This document shows, one piece after another, positions 23,698 through 29,433 of a DNA stretch of 29,433 bases. The number at the start of each line of letters is the position of its first letter. The first letter of the stretch is position 1. Below the pieces are notes generated by a model. It saw nothing but the letters and a program-made list of their open reading frames with translations. It was not told the origin of the DNA and did no database searches. The stretch is from JAJUFS01 sp964599565 (lineage in GTDB: Bacteria > Pseudomonadota > Gammaproteobacteria > Natronospirales > JAJUFS01): contig CAZRFE010000028.1 in NCBI GenBank assembly GCA_964599565.1, forward strand, positions 1 to 29,433. Reading direction: 5' to 3'. The translations under genes were made by a program, and so were the position numbers.

Positions 23698-24963
23698 TCA
23701 CTTGCGGCCTTTTTCATCGAGCCCGAACAGTGCGTCCGCCGCGCGCACCACGTCCGTCTCGCCGTTCGTCGCCGCCTGGCGCAACCCGGCCGTCGGGCGG
23801 TGCAGCAGGCGGTTGGTGAGCGTGCTTGCCAGCCAGGTCATCACCTCGTCCGCGGGCTTGCCCGCCGCCAGCATGCGGCGCGCCTGTTCCAGCGCCTGGT
23901 CGCGCTCGTGTTCGCCAAGCCGGCGGATTTCCTGGATGGTCGGCACCGCGTCCAGCGACTGCAACTGCTCGAGATACATCTGCGCACGCGCATCGACGAT
24001 TTCCTCCGCGTCGCGTGCCGCCTGTTCGCGGCCCGCGCGGTTTTCCTCGATCACGTGCGTGAGGTCATCGACGGTGTAAAGGTATACGTCGGCAAGTTCC
24101 GCAACGTCGGCGTCGATGTCGCGCGGCACGGCGATGTCGACCATGAAGACAGGCTTGTGGCGCCGCCCGCTGAACGCCGTCTCGACCATCGCGCGCGTGA
24201 GTATCGGCGTCGTGCTCGCCGTGGAGGAAATCACGATGTCCGCTTCGGCGAGATGCGCGGGAATTTCCGCAAGCGCAATGGCATAGCCGCGATGCCGCTC
24301 GGCGAGTTCCTGCGCGCGCGCGTGCGTGCGATTCGCAACGATCAGCCGCCCGAGCTTGCGGTCGGCGAGATAGCCGGCGGCAAGTTCGATGGTTTCGCCC
24401 GCACCGACCAGGAGCGCGGTGTGCTTCGAGAGATCGCCGAAGATCTGCCGCGCGAGACTCACCGCCGCGTACGCGACGGAAACGGCGTTCGCGCCGATCG
24501 CGGTTTCGGTGCGCACCTGCTTTGCCACCTGGAATGCATACTGGAACAGCCGGTGCAGCACCGGCCCGACGGTGCCTGCCGCGCGCGCATCGTCGTATGC
24601 ATCCTTCAGCTGGCCGAGAATCTGCGGCTCGCCGAGCACCAGCGAATCCAGCCCGCTCGCAACGCGCAGCAGATGGTGAACGACGCCGCGTTCCTCGTGC
24701 ACGTAGAAGCGTTCGCGCACGCCGGGGTCGTCCTTTGCGCGCATGTCCGCCAGCCAGTCGAGCACCGGCAGCGGCGAGGCGCCGCGCATCGCGCAGTAGA
24801 TTTCCGTGCGATTGCACGTGGACAGCACCACCGCTTCCTGCACATCCGCAATGCCTGCAAGTCCCGACAGTGCATCGGGCAGCTGCTCGCGGTTGAACGC
24901 CATCCTTTCGCGGACGTCCACGGGAGCGGTCTGGTGATTTATGCCGAGTATGAAGAAAGGCAT
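23698..24963 (-). CDS. hemA: Glutamyl-tRNA reductase
   Basis: First committed step of C5-pathway tetrapyrrole synthesis: glutamyl-tRNA(Glu) to glutamate-1-semialdehyde with NADPH. The product is 421 aa. The catalytic Cys is Cys50 in VLSTCNRTEIY; SLVLGEPQILGQLKDAY and the NADPH-binding ALLVGAGETIELAAGYL are present. A dimerisation helix domain follows to the end. The start at 24963 gives MPFFILGINHQTAPVDVRER, the family N-terminus; upstream in-frame ATGs at 24990 and 25017 would add residues with no family match. Divergent from the TPR lipoprotein, as in Pseudomonas (hemA, TPR protein, lolB). Confidence 0.96.
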   Translation of the reverse strand: MPFFILGINHQTAPVDVRERMAFNREQLPDALSGLAGIADVQEAVVLSTCNRTEIYCAMRGASPLPVLDWLADMRAKDDPGVRERFYVHEERGVVHHLLRVASGLDSLVLGEPQILGQLKDAYDDARAAGTVGPVLHRLFQYAFQVAKQVRTETAIGANAVSVAYAAVSLARQIFGDLSKHTALLVGAGETIELAAGYLADRKLGRLIVANRTHARAQELAERHRGYAIALAEIPAHLAEADIVISSTASTTPILTRAMVETAFSGRRHKPVFMVDIAVPRDIDADVAELADVYLYTVDDLTHVIEENRAGREQAARDAEEIVDARAQMYLEQLQSLDAVPTIQEIRRLGEHERDQALEQARRMLAAGKPADEVMTWLASTLTNRLLHRPTAGLRQAATNGETDVVRAADALFGLDEKGRK

Positions 24964-25083
24964 CGCAGCGTCGAGCAGCGGGTGGCGCATTAGGTTAACA
25001 CACGCAGGGTGCGCCAACGCGCGGTCTGCGCTGCGCCAGCACCGCTGCTATAGTCGGGATCCGACTTGCCGATACCGTTCCTC

Positions 25084-26766
25084 GTGACACGACGCCTCCA
25101 TCTTCTTGCGCCGGGATTTGCCGCGCTGCTCGCTGCCGGTTGCGCGAGCGTGCCGTCGCCAACGGCGGCGCCATCGCATCCGCCGCCGGCGGACTATCAC
25201 CTCATCATGGGCGAGCTTGCGCTGATCCGCGGGCGCACCGATGTTGCAACCACGCAATACGCGAAGGCCGCGCAGCGTCTCGACGCGCCGGACGTTGCAC
25301 GGCGCGCGACGCTGATCGCGGTGCATGCGGGCGACCGCGACGCCGCGCATCGTGGCGCGGACCGCTGGGAGTCGCTCGCACCGCACGATCTTGAAGCGGC
25401 GCAGTACCAGGCCATCCTGCACGCGCGCGCCGGCGACAACGCAACCGCGATGCATCACCTGCTGCGCATCGCGGACGACAGCGTCGATGGCAACGGCGAG
25501 ATCGCCGGCGCCAACCTGCAGATGATCGCAACGCTGCTCGCCGCCGAGCCCAACCCCTGGCGCGCGGCGGACCTGATGGCGGGCGTCGCCGCGGCAAGAC
25601 CGCAAAGTGCGGAGGGCTGGTATGGCGCGGCGCTGCTTGCCATCAACGCGGACCGTCCCGCACGCGCTGTTGAATTCGCGGACAACGCGCTTGCGCGCGA
25701 TCCCAACCTGCTCGATGCGATGTTCCTGCGCGCACGCGCCGGGATTCTCGCGGCGCCCGCCGGCAACGGTGCGAATGCGCTCGCACCGCTGGCAGGATTC
25801 CGCAATGCGAGCGACGCGGGCCTGCGGTTGCGTTTCGCCGGCCTGCTCGTGCTGGCGGGCAGGGAGGCCGAGGCGGACGCGCTCTACGAGGACATCCTGG
25901 TCGGCGCGCCGGACCAGCACGATGCGCGCATGGCGCGGGCGCTGCTCGCACTCGGCGACGGCCGGCTGGACCCGGCGGAAGCCGAGCTTCACCAGTTGCT
26001 GCAGCGTCACGGGCGCATCCAGGACGCGCTCTTCTATCTCGGCGTGCTCGCCGAGGAACGCGGCCGCCCGGAGGACGCCATCGACTGGTATGCGCGCGTC
26101 GCGCCGGACGTCGAGCGCTGGCTGGACGCGCAGTACAGCATCGGCCGCCTGCTGGTTCGCCTCGACGGCGCGCCCGCCGCGCAGGAATTCTTCACCGTGC
26201 TGCGCGCGCAGTGGCCGGAATATGCAACCCCGCTCCATGTGCATGAAGCCGCGATGCTGGTCGCAACCGGGCACCCCGAGCTTGCACTGCAGCAGCTGGA
26301 CGCCATCACGCCCGCATCGGACGCCGAACGCATGGAAGTCGACTGGCAGACCGCGCTTGCCGCGGCGGAGTCCGGCGATCTTGAGCGCGCGGAATCCGCC
26401 TACCGCGGGCTGCTCGAACGCGACCCCGGCAATCCCTTGCTGCTGAACGCACTCGGTTACCTGCTGCTCGACCAGGAGGCGCGGCGGCAGGAAGCCGAAG
26501 CGCTGCTCGAAACCGCGCGTGAAGCCGCGCCCGCGAACCCCGCCATACTGGATTCGCTCGGCTGGCTGCGGCACCGCCAGGGCCGAAGCGCGGAGGCGCG
26601 TACATTGCTTGAGGAAAGCTGGCAGCGGCAGCAGGCCGCCGTCACCGGCGTGCACCTCCTGGCCGTGCTGCTGTCCATCGGCGACGATGCGGCGGCTGCG
26701 ACACTGCGCGATGCGCTCGGCGCGCAGTTTCCCGGCGTCCTGGACAACGAGGGGAGCGGTTCATGA
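25084..26766 (+). CDS. TPR-repeat lipoprotein
   Basis: The product is about 560 aa. A lipoprotein signal peptide (MTRRLHLLAPGFAALLAAGC, first codon GTG) ends with Cys20 in LAAGC. The rest is helical repeats of the TPR type, for example ADYHLIMGELALIRGRTDVA, LFYLGVLAEERGRPEDAIDW and NPLLLNALGYLLLDQEARRQ, consistent with a superhelical scaffold at the outer membrane. The orthologous position in Pseudomonas (between hemA and lolB) holds a TPR lipoprotein of unknown function. A TTG at 25066 is an alternative start six codons earlier. The stop overlaps the lolB ATG by 4 bp, and the C-terminus is joined in expression to lolB. TATAGT at 25048-25053 is a possible -10. Confidence 0.87.
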   Translation: MTRRLHLLAPGFAALLAAGCASVPSPTAAPSHPPPADYHLIMGELALIRGRTDVATTQYAKAAQRLDAPDVARRATLIAVHAGDRDAAHRGADRWESLAPHDLEAAQYQAILHARAGDNATAMHHLLRIADDSVDGNGEIAGANLQMIATLLAAEPNPWRAADLMAGVAAARPQSAEGWYGAALLAINADRPARAVEFADNALARDPNLLDAMFLRARAGILAAPAGNGANALAPLAGFRNASDAGLRLRFAGLLVLAGREAEADALYEDILVGAPDQHDARMARALLALGDGRLDPAEAELHQLLQRHGRIQDALFYLGVLAEERGRPEDAIDWYARVAPDVERWLDAQYSIGRLLVRLDGAPAAQEFFTVLRAQWPEYATPLHVHEAAMLVATGHPELALQQLDAITPASDAERMEVDWQTALAAAESGDLERAESAYRGLLERDPGNPLLLNALGYLLLDQEARRQEAEALLETAREAAPANPAILDSLGWLRHRQGRSAEARTLLEESWQRQQAAVTGVHLLAVLLSIGDDAAAATLRDALGAQFPGVLDNEGSGS

Positions 26767-27374
26767 AAAAGGCCATCCTGCTTGCGCTCCTGCTGTTCGC
26801 CGCCGGCTGCGAGACGCTGGCACCGCGCGTCGAGGGCCCGGCCAACCAGGCCGCCTGGGAGGCGCGCCGCGCGTGGCTTGCGTCGCTGGAACGCTGGCAG
26901 CTGGAAGGCCGCGTTGCCATCGCGGCATACGGCGAAGGCTGGAACGCAAGCCTCGAATGGCGCCAGGACGGCGAGCGGCTGGACGTGCATTTTTCCGGTC
27001 CGCTTGGCGTCGGCAGCGCCAGCGTTACCGGCACGCCGGAGCGGCTGGAGGTCCGCACCGCCGACGGCGAGCATTTCGTCACGCGCAATCCCGAGTCCGA
27101 CCTTTACTGGCAGCTCGGCTGGACGGCGCCGCTCGATCGCATGCCGTACTGGGTGCTGGGCCTGCCCGGGCCGGGCGCGGATTTCAGCCTCGAGGTGGAT
27201 GGCGCCGGCCGGCCGGTGCGGCTGGTGCAGGCGGGCTGGACCGTGGATTACATCGACTACCTGCTGCTCGATACCGAGCCCGCGGCGCATGCGCTGCCGC
27301 GCAAGATCGAGATGCGGCGCGAGGACGTGCGCATCCGGCTCGTGGTCGGCGAGTGGATGCTGGATAAAACCTGA
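26763..27374 (+). CDS. lolB: Outer-membrane lipoprotein receptor LolB
   Basis: Receives lipoproteins from LolA and inserts them in the outer membrane. The product is 203 aa, the typical size. The signal peptide MKKAILLALLLFAAGC has Cys16 in the lipobox AAGC. The mature part has the LolB features WQLEGRVAIAAYGEGWNASL, a beta-barrel half with alternating strands, and SDLYWQLGWTAPLDRMPYWV (about residues 112-131). The ATGA overlap with the TPR gene indicates coupling. In many gammaproteobacteria ispE follows directly; here a promoter and tRNA-Gln follow after 93 bp instead. Confidence 0.93.
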   Translation: MKKAILLALLLFAAGCETLAPRVEGPANQAAWEARRAWLASLERWQLEGRVAIAAYGEGWNASLEWRQDGERLDVHFSGPLGVGSASVTGTPERLEVRTADGEHFVTRNPESDLYWQLGWTAPLDRMPYWVLGLPGPGADFSLEVDGAGRPVRLVQAGWTVDYIDYLLLDTEPAAHALPRKIEMRREDVRIRLVVGEWMLDKT

Positions 27375-27392
27375 CGCGCGACGCGCTTTCAT

Positions 27393-27422
27393 TTGACACC
27401 CATTTCCGCTGACGGGAAAATA
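27393..27422 (+). promoter_or_regulatory. Candidate promoter of tRNA-Gln
   Basis: A perfect -35 TTGACA at 27393-27398, then an AT-rich AAAATA at 27417-27422 at 18-nt spacing as a poor -10, followed by a GC-rich discriminator (CCGGGC). GC-rich discriminators are typical of stringently controlled stable-RNA promoters. The start would be near 27430, giving a leader of about 38 nt. Confidence 0.45.
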
Positions 27423-27467
27423 CCGGGCTTTCTCGCGGCCAGGCGCGTGCGCCGGCCGCGACGCGTT

Positions 27468-27502
27468 TGGGGCGTAGCCAAGTGGTAAGGCAACGGGTTT
27501 TG
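27468..27502 (+). tRNA. tRNA-Gln 5' half, interrupted by the assembly gap
   Basis: Matches the first 35 nt of the complete tRNA-Gln(TTG) at 27605 base for base, through the anticodon (TTTTG ends at 27502), then the N run begins. It is either the same gene seen twice because contig ends were not merged, or a true second copy of tRNA-Gln. Confidence 0.75.
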
Positions 27503-27602
27503 NNNNNNNNNNNNNNNNNNNNNNNNNNNNNNNNNNNNNNNNNNNNNNNNNNNNNNNNNNNNNNNNNNNNNNNNNNNNNNNNNNNNNNNNNNNNNNNNNN
27601 NN
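27503..27602. other. Assembly gap of 100 N
   Basis: Exactly 100 N, the conventional size for a gap of unknown length. Both flanks carry the same 37 bases (27466-27502 and 27603-27639), as expected where contigs break at a repeat. Real missing sequence could be nil, or could include one or more genes. Confidence 0.97.
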
Positions 27603-27604
27603 TT

Positions 27605-27679
27605 TGGGGCGTAGCCAAGTGGTAAGGCAACGGGTTTTGATCCCGTCATTCCCAGGTTCGAATCCTGGCGCCCCAGCCA
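27605..27679 (+). tRNA. tRNA-Gln (anticodon TTG)
   Basis: 75 nt including the encoded CCA. The acceptor arms TGGGGCG and CGCCCCA pair with U1-A72 first, followed by discriminator G and CCA. The anticodon stem ACGGG/CCCGT encloses the loop TTTTGAT with anticodon TTG. The T arm is CCAGG/CCTGG around TTCGAAT. Its 3' end is repeated at 27845-27863. The tRNA precedes prs, as in Pseudomonas and relatives. Confidence 0.97.
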
Positions 27680-27868
27680 AGAATGAAAGGTTGTGAAGTC
27701 GCAGTGATCGGCGTGAGACGACGTTCATTGCGACGAGCGCCAGGATGAGAACCTGGAAGGTTCGACGAGCGCCGCGAAGCGGCGCGATGAACCGCCGCAG
27801 GCGGGCCCCGAGCCAAGCGAGGGGTGAGGGACGGAGTCCCGAATAATCCTGGCGCCCCAGCCAAGAAT
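27661..27868. repeat. Duplicated tRNA-Gln 3' end flanking a hairpin-rich element
   Basis: A 24-bp direct repeat (27661-27684 and 27845-27868) starts with AATCCTGGCGCCCCAGCCA, the tRNA 3' end including CCA, and continues similarly for about nine more bases. The 160 bp between holds short stems: CCAGG/CCTGG (27740-27756), GCGCCGC/GCGGCGC with a GAA loop (27769-27785), CCGCC/GGCGG (27792-27804), and GGGAC/GTCCC with a GGA loop (27828-27840). An 11-bp direct repeat CGACGAGCGCC occurs at 27731 and 27763. No protein gene is present. It looks like a tRNA-targeted repeat or tiny integrative element, or a structured RNA tail. Confidence 0.75.
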
Positions 27869-27918
27869 TGAAGGGTTATCGCAAGACCAATGTGCGTAGC
27901 GCCGGGAGAACAGGGGGC

Positions 27919-27930
27919 GCGAACGTTCGC
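27919..27930. promoter_or_regulatory. Palindrome in the prs leader
   Basis: GCGAACGTTCGC, a perfect 12-bp palindrome 26 bp before the prs ATG. It may be an operator or a leader hairpin. No clear prs promoter is seen between the repeat element and prs, so prs may be transcribed through from tRNA-Gln. Confidence 0.3.
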
Positions 27931-27956
27931 GGCAAACGCAACGGAAGGGGGACAGC

Positions 27957-28916
27957 ATGCCGGTCGGCAACATGATGGTTTTCTCCGGGAACGCGAATCC
28001 GGAACTTGCGCGGGACATTGCCGGCCACCTGCAGCTGCCGATGGGCAAGATGGCTGTCGGCCGTTTCTCGGATGGCGAGGTCGCCGTCGAGATCATGGAA
28101 AACGTGCGCGGCCGCGACGTGTTCCTCGTGCAGCCGACGTCGCCGCCGTCGAACGACACACTGATGGAACTTTTGGTGATGGTCGACGCGATGAAGCGCG
28201 CCTCCGCCGGGCGGATCACCGCGGTGATCCCGTACTTCGGCTACGCCAGGCAGGACCGCCGCCCGCGCGCCACGCGCGTGCCGATCACGGCGAAGCTGGT
28301 CGCGAACATGCTCACCGTCGCCGGCGTGAACCGGGTGCTGACGATGGACCTGCACGCCGACCAGATACAGGGATTCTTCGATATCCCGGTGGACAACGTG
28401 TACACCTCGCCCGTGCTGCTCGGCGATGCGTACAAGCTGAAGCAGCGTTACGGCGAACTCGTGGTGGTCTCGCCGGATGTCGGTGGCGTGGTGCGCGCAC
28501 GCGCGTTCGCGAAACGCCTTGACGATGCGGACCTCGCGATCATCGACAAGCGCCGTCCGCGCGCGAACGAAGCGCAGGTGATGAACATCATCGGCAGCGT
28601 GAGCGGCAAGGTGTGCATGATCGTCGACGACCTGATCGACACCGCCGGCACGCTGTGCAAGGCGGCCGCTGCACTGAAGGACCACGGCGCCGCCGCGGTG
28701 TACGCATACATTGCGCACCCGGTGCTGTCCGGCAAGGCGATCGAGAACATCGAGAACTCGCAGCTCGATGAACTCGTCGTGACGGACACCATTCCGCTGC
28801 GCGAAGACGCGAAGCGCTGCAGCCGCATACGCCAGCTCGGCATCGCCGACATCCTGGCGGAAACGATGCGCCGCATCTCGGACGAGGAATCGGTTTCCTC
28901 GCTGTATGTGGACTGA
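27957..28916 (+). CDS. prs: Ribose-phosphate pyrophosphokinase
   Basis: Makes PRPP from ribose 5-phosphate and ATP for nucleotide, histidine, tryptophan and NAD synthesis. The product is 319 aa. Visible motifs are the ATP-binding FGYARQDRRPRATRVPIT, the catalytic/flexible region TMDLHADQIQGFFDIPVDN, and the PRPP loop CMIVDDLIDTAGTLCKAA. A GGAAGGGGG ribosome binding site lies before the ATG at 27957. rplY follows 91 bp downstream, the conserved prs-rplY order. Confidence 0.96.
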   Translation: MPVGNMMVFSGNANPELARDIAGHLQLPMGKMAVGRFSDGEVAVEIMENVRGRDVFLVQPTSPPSNDTLMELLVMVDAMKRASAGRITAVIPYFGYARQDRRPRATRVPITAKLVANMLTVAGVNRVLTMDLHADQIQGFFDIPVDNVYTSPVLLGDAYKLKQRYGELVVVSPDVGGVVRARAFAKRLDDADLAIIDKRRPRANEAQVMNIIGSVSGKVCMIVDDLIDTAGTLCKAAAALKDHGAAAVYAYIAHPVLSGKAIENIENSQLDELVVTDTIPLREDAKRCSRIRQLGIADILAETMRRISDEESVSSLYVD

Positions 28917-28926
28917 GAATCTTTGA

Positions 28927-28981
28927 ACCGTCGCCACGTGCGGCGGTGTGAAGAAGGAACCCGGCCTGGTCGCAAGGCCGG
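28927..28981 (+). promoter_or_regulatory. Two hairpins in the prs-rplY spacer
   Basis: ACCGTCGC/GCGGCGGT (28927-28947, one G-T pair, 5-nt loop) and CCGGCCT/AGGCCGG (28961-28981, 7-nt loop). Neither is followed by a T-run. They lie between prs and rplY, the second ending about 26 nt before the rplY ATG. They may be a leader structure for control of the ribosomal protein or mRNA stabilisers. Confidence 0.4.
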
Positions 28982-29007
28982 TACAACACGCTGATGAGGT
29001 AATGAAA

Positions 29008-29433
29008 ATGTCGAAACTCGATTTCAATCTGACGGCCGAAGTCCGTTCGGATGCGGGGAAAGGTGCGAGCCGCCGCCTGCGTCGTTCGGGCAAGGTGCCG
29101 GGCGTCATCTACGGCGCACACAAGGATGCACAGGCCATCACGCTCGATCACACCGAGCTCAGGCAGCACCTTGAGCACGAATCGTTCTACTCGCACATCC
29201 TGACGATCAGGATTGGCTCGGATTCGCAGCAGGCGATTCTCAAGGACCTGCAGCGTCACCCGTACAAGCCGGTGATCCTGCACGCGGACTTCCAGCGCGT
29301 TTCCGCGGACGAGAAGATCCGCGTCAGCGTGCCGCTGCACTTCCTGAACGAAAGCACGTCCATTGGCGTCAAGCAGCAGGGCGGCGTGCCGTTCCGCGTC
29401 ATGACGCAGATGGAAGTGTTCTGCCTGCCGAAG
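29008..29433 (+). CDS. rplY: 50S ribosomal protein L25/general stress protein Ctc, cut by window edge
   Basis: Binds 5S rRNA in the large ribosomal subunit. 142 codons are visible and the gene continues past the right edge. The start MSKLDFNLTAEVRSDAGKGA and GKVPGVIYGAHKDAQ are typical, as are ILKDLQRHPYKPVILHADFQ and the beginning of the second (TL5/Ctc) domain (VSVPLHFLNESTSIGVKQQG). This is therefore the long two-domain form, not the 94-aa form of E. coli. The ATG at 29008 is chosen because TGAGG lies 8 nt upstream; an in-frame ATG at 29002 sits too close to it. Confidence 0.95.
   Translation, partial: MSKLDFNLTAEVRSDAGKGASRRLRRSGKVPGVIYGAHKDAQAITLDHTELRQHLEHESFYSHILTIRIGSDSQQAILKDLQRHPYKPVILHADFQRVSADEKIRVSVPLHFLNESTSIGVKQQGGVPFRVMTQMEVFCLPK

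Noticed and set aside
26457..27728. Minus-strand open frame through the N gap
   Set aside because: It contains the run of N and tRNA sequence, and is antisense to lolB and the TPR gene.
27646..28219. Short open frames over the hairpin element downstream of tRNA-Gln
   Set aside because: The reading is produced by repeated stems and tRNA sequence; no ribosome binding site and no family. Repeats like this often yield spurious protein predictions.
1..29433. CRISPR array, prophage, insertion sequence or toxin-antitoxin locus
   Set aside because: No regularly spaced repeats, transposase, integrase or paired small genes were found; the content is core metabolism and envelope genes.

Overview
The window is a high-GC chromosomal segment of a gammaproteobacterium. 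Gene order and families point to a Pseudomonas/Xanthomonadales-like lineage: mreBCD-mrdA lies divergent from gatCAB, hemA-prfA lies divergent from a TPR lipoprotein-lolB-tRNA-Gln-prs-rplY block, and aspartate kinase is fused to diaminopimelate decarboxylase as known from Xanthomonadaceae. It is a scaffold, because there is a 100-base N gap inside a tRNA gene. Almost everything is core housekeeping. I see no transposase, phage gene, CRISPR array or toxin-antitoxin pair.

Layout. Positions 1-3200 (minus) hold the cell-shape operon mreB-mreC-mreD-mrdA, with mrdA running off the left edge. Positions 3368-6668 (plus) hold gatC-gatA-gatB, with a REP doublet between gatA and gatB and an intrinsic terminator that ends just before hslO (Hsp33). 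Positions 7672-9358 (minus) are an overlapping three-gene cluster: MoeB/ThiF-type E1 enzyme, YiiD-C-like hot-dog protein and JAMM metallopeptidase. Positions 9459-11549 (plus) hold an acyltransferase, a MarC-family membrane protein and a small membrane protein. Positions 11612-15541 (minus) hold ppiB, a YeiH-family transporter, a MAPEG protein, an acidic protein, a lipoprotein, a DUF2007 protein and prmC. Positions 15666-18194 (plus) hold the reverse transsulfuration pair, cystathionine beta-synthase and cystathionine gamma-lyase. They are followed by a tiny lipoprotein and a PHD-like 2-oxoglutarate oxygenase. Positions 19268-24963 (minus) hold hemA, prfA, an RDD protein and the lysC-lysA fusion, the last preceded by a terminator that may be an attenuator. 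Positions 25084-29433 (plus) hold the TPR lipoprotein, lolB, tRNA-Gln, prs and rplY (cut by the right edge).

The least ordinary part is 27375-27956. The ispE gene usually found between lolB and prs is not visible. The tRNA-Gln 5' half occurs on both sides of the N gap as an identical 37-mer. Downstream, the 3' end of the tRNA is repeated 184 bp later, enclosing a GC-rich segment with several short perfect hairpins. This looks like a tRNA-targeted repeat element or a processed RNA tail. Other items worth a look are the REP doublet inside the gat operon, the terminator 15 nt before hslO, the JAMM/hot-dog/E1 cluster without a visible sulfur-carrier gene, and the mutually pairing segments upstream of lysC-lysA.
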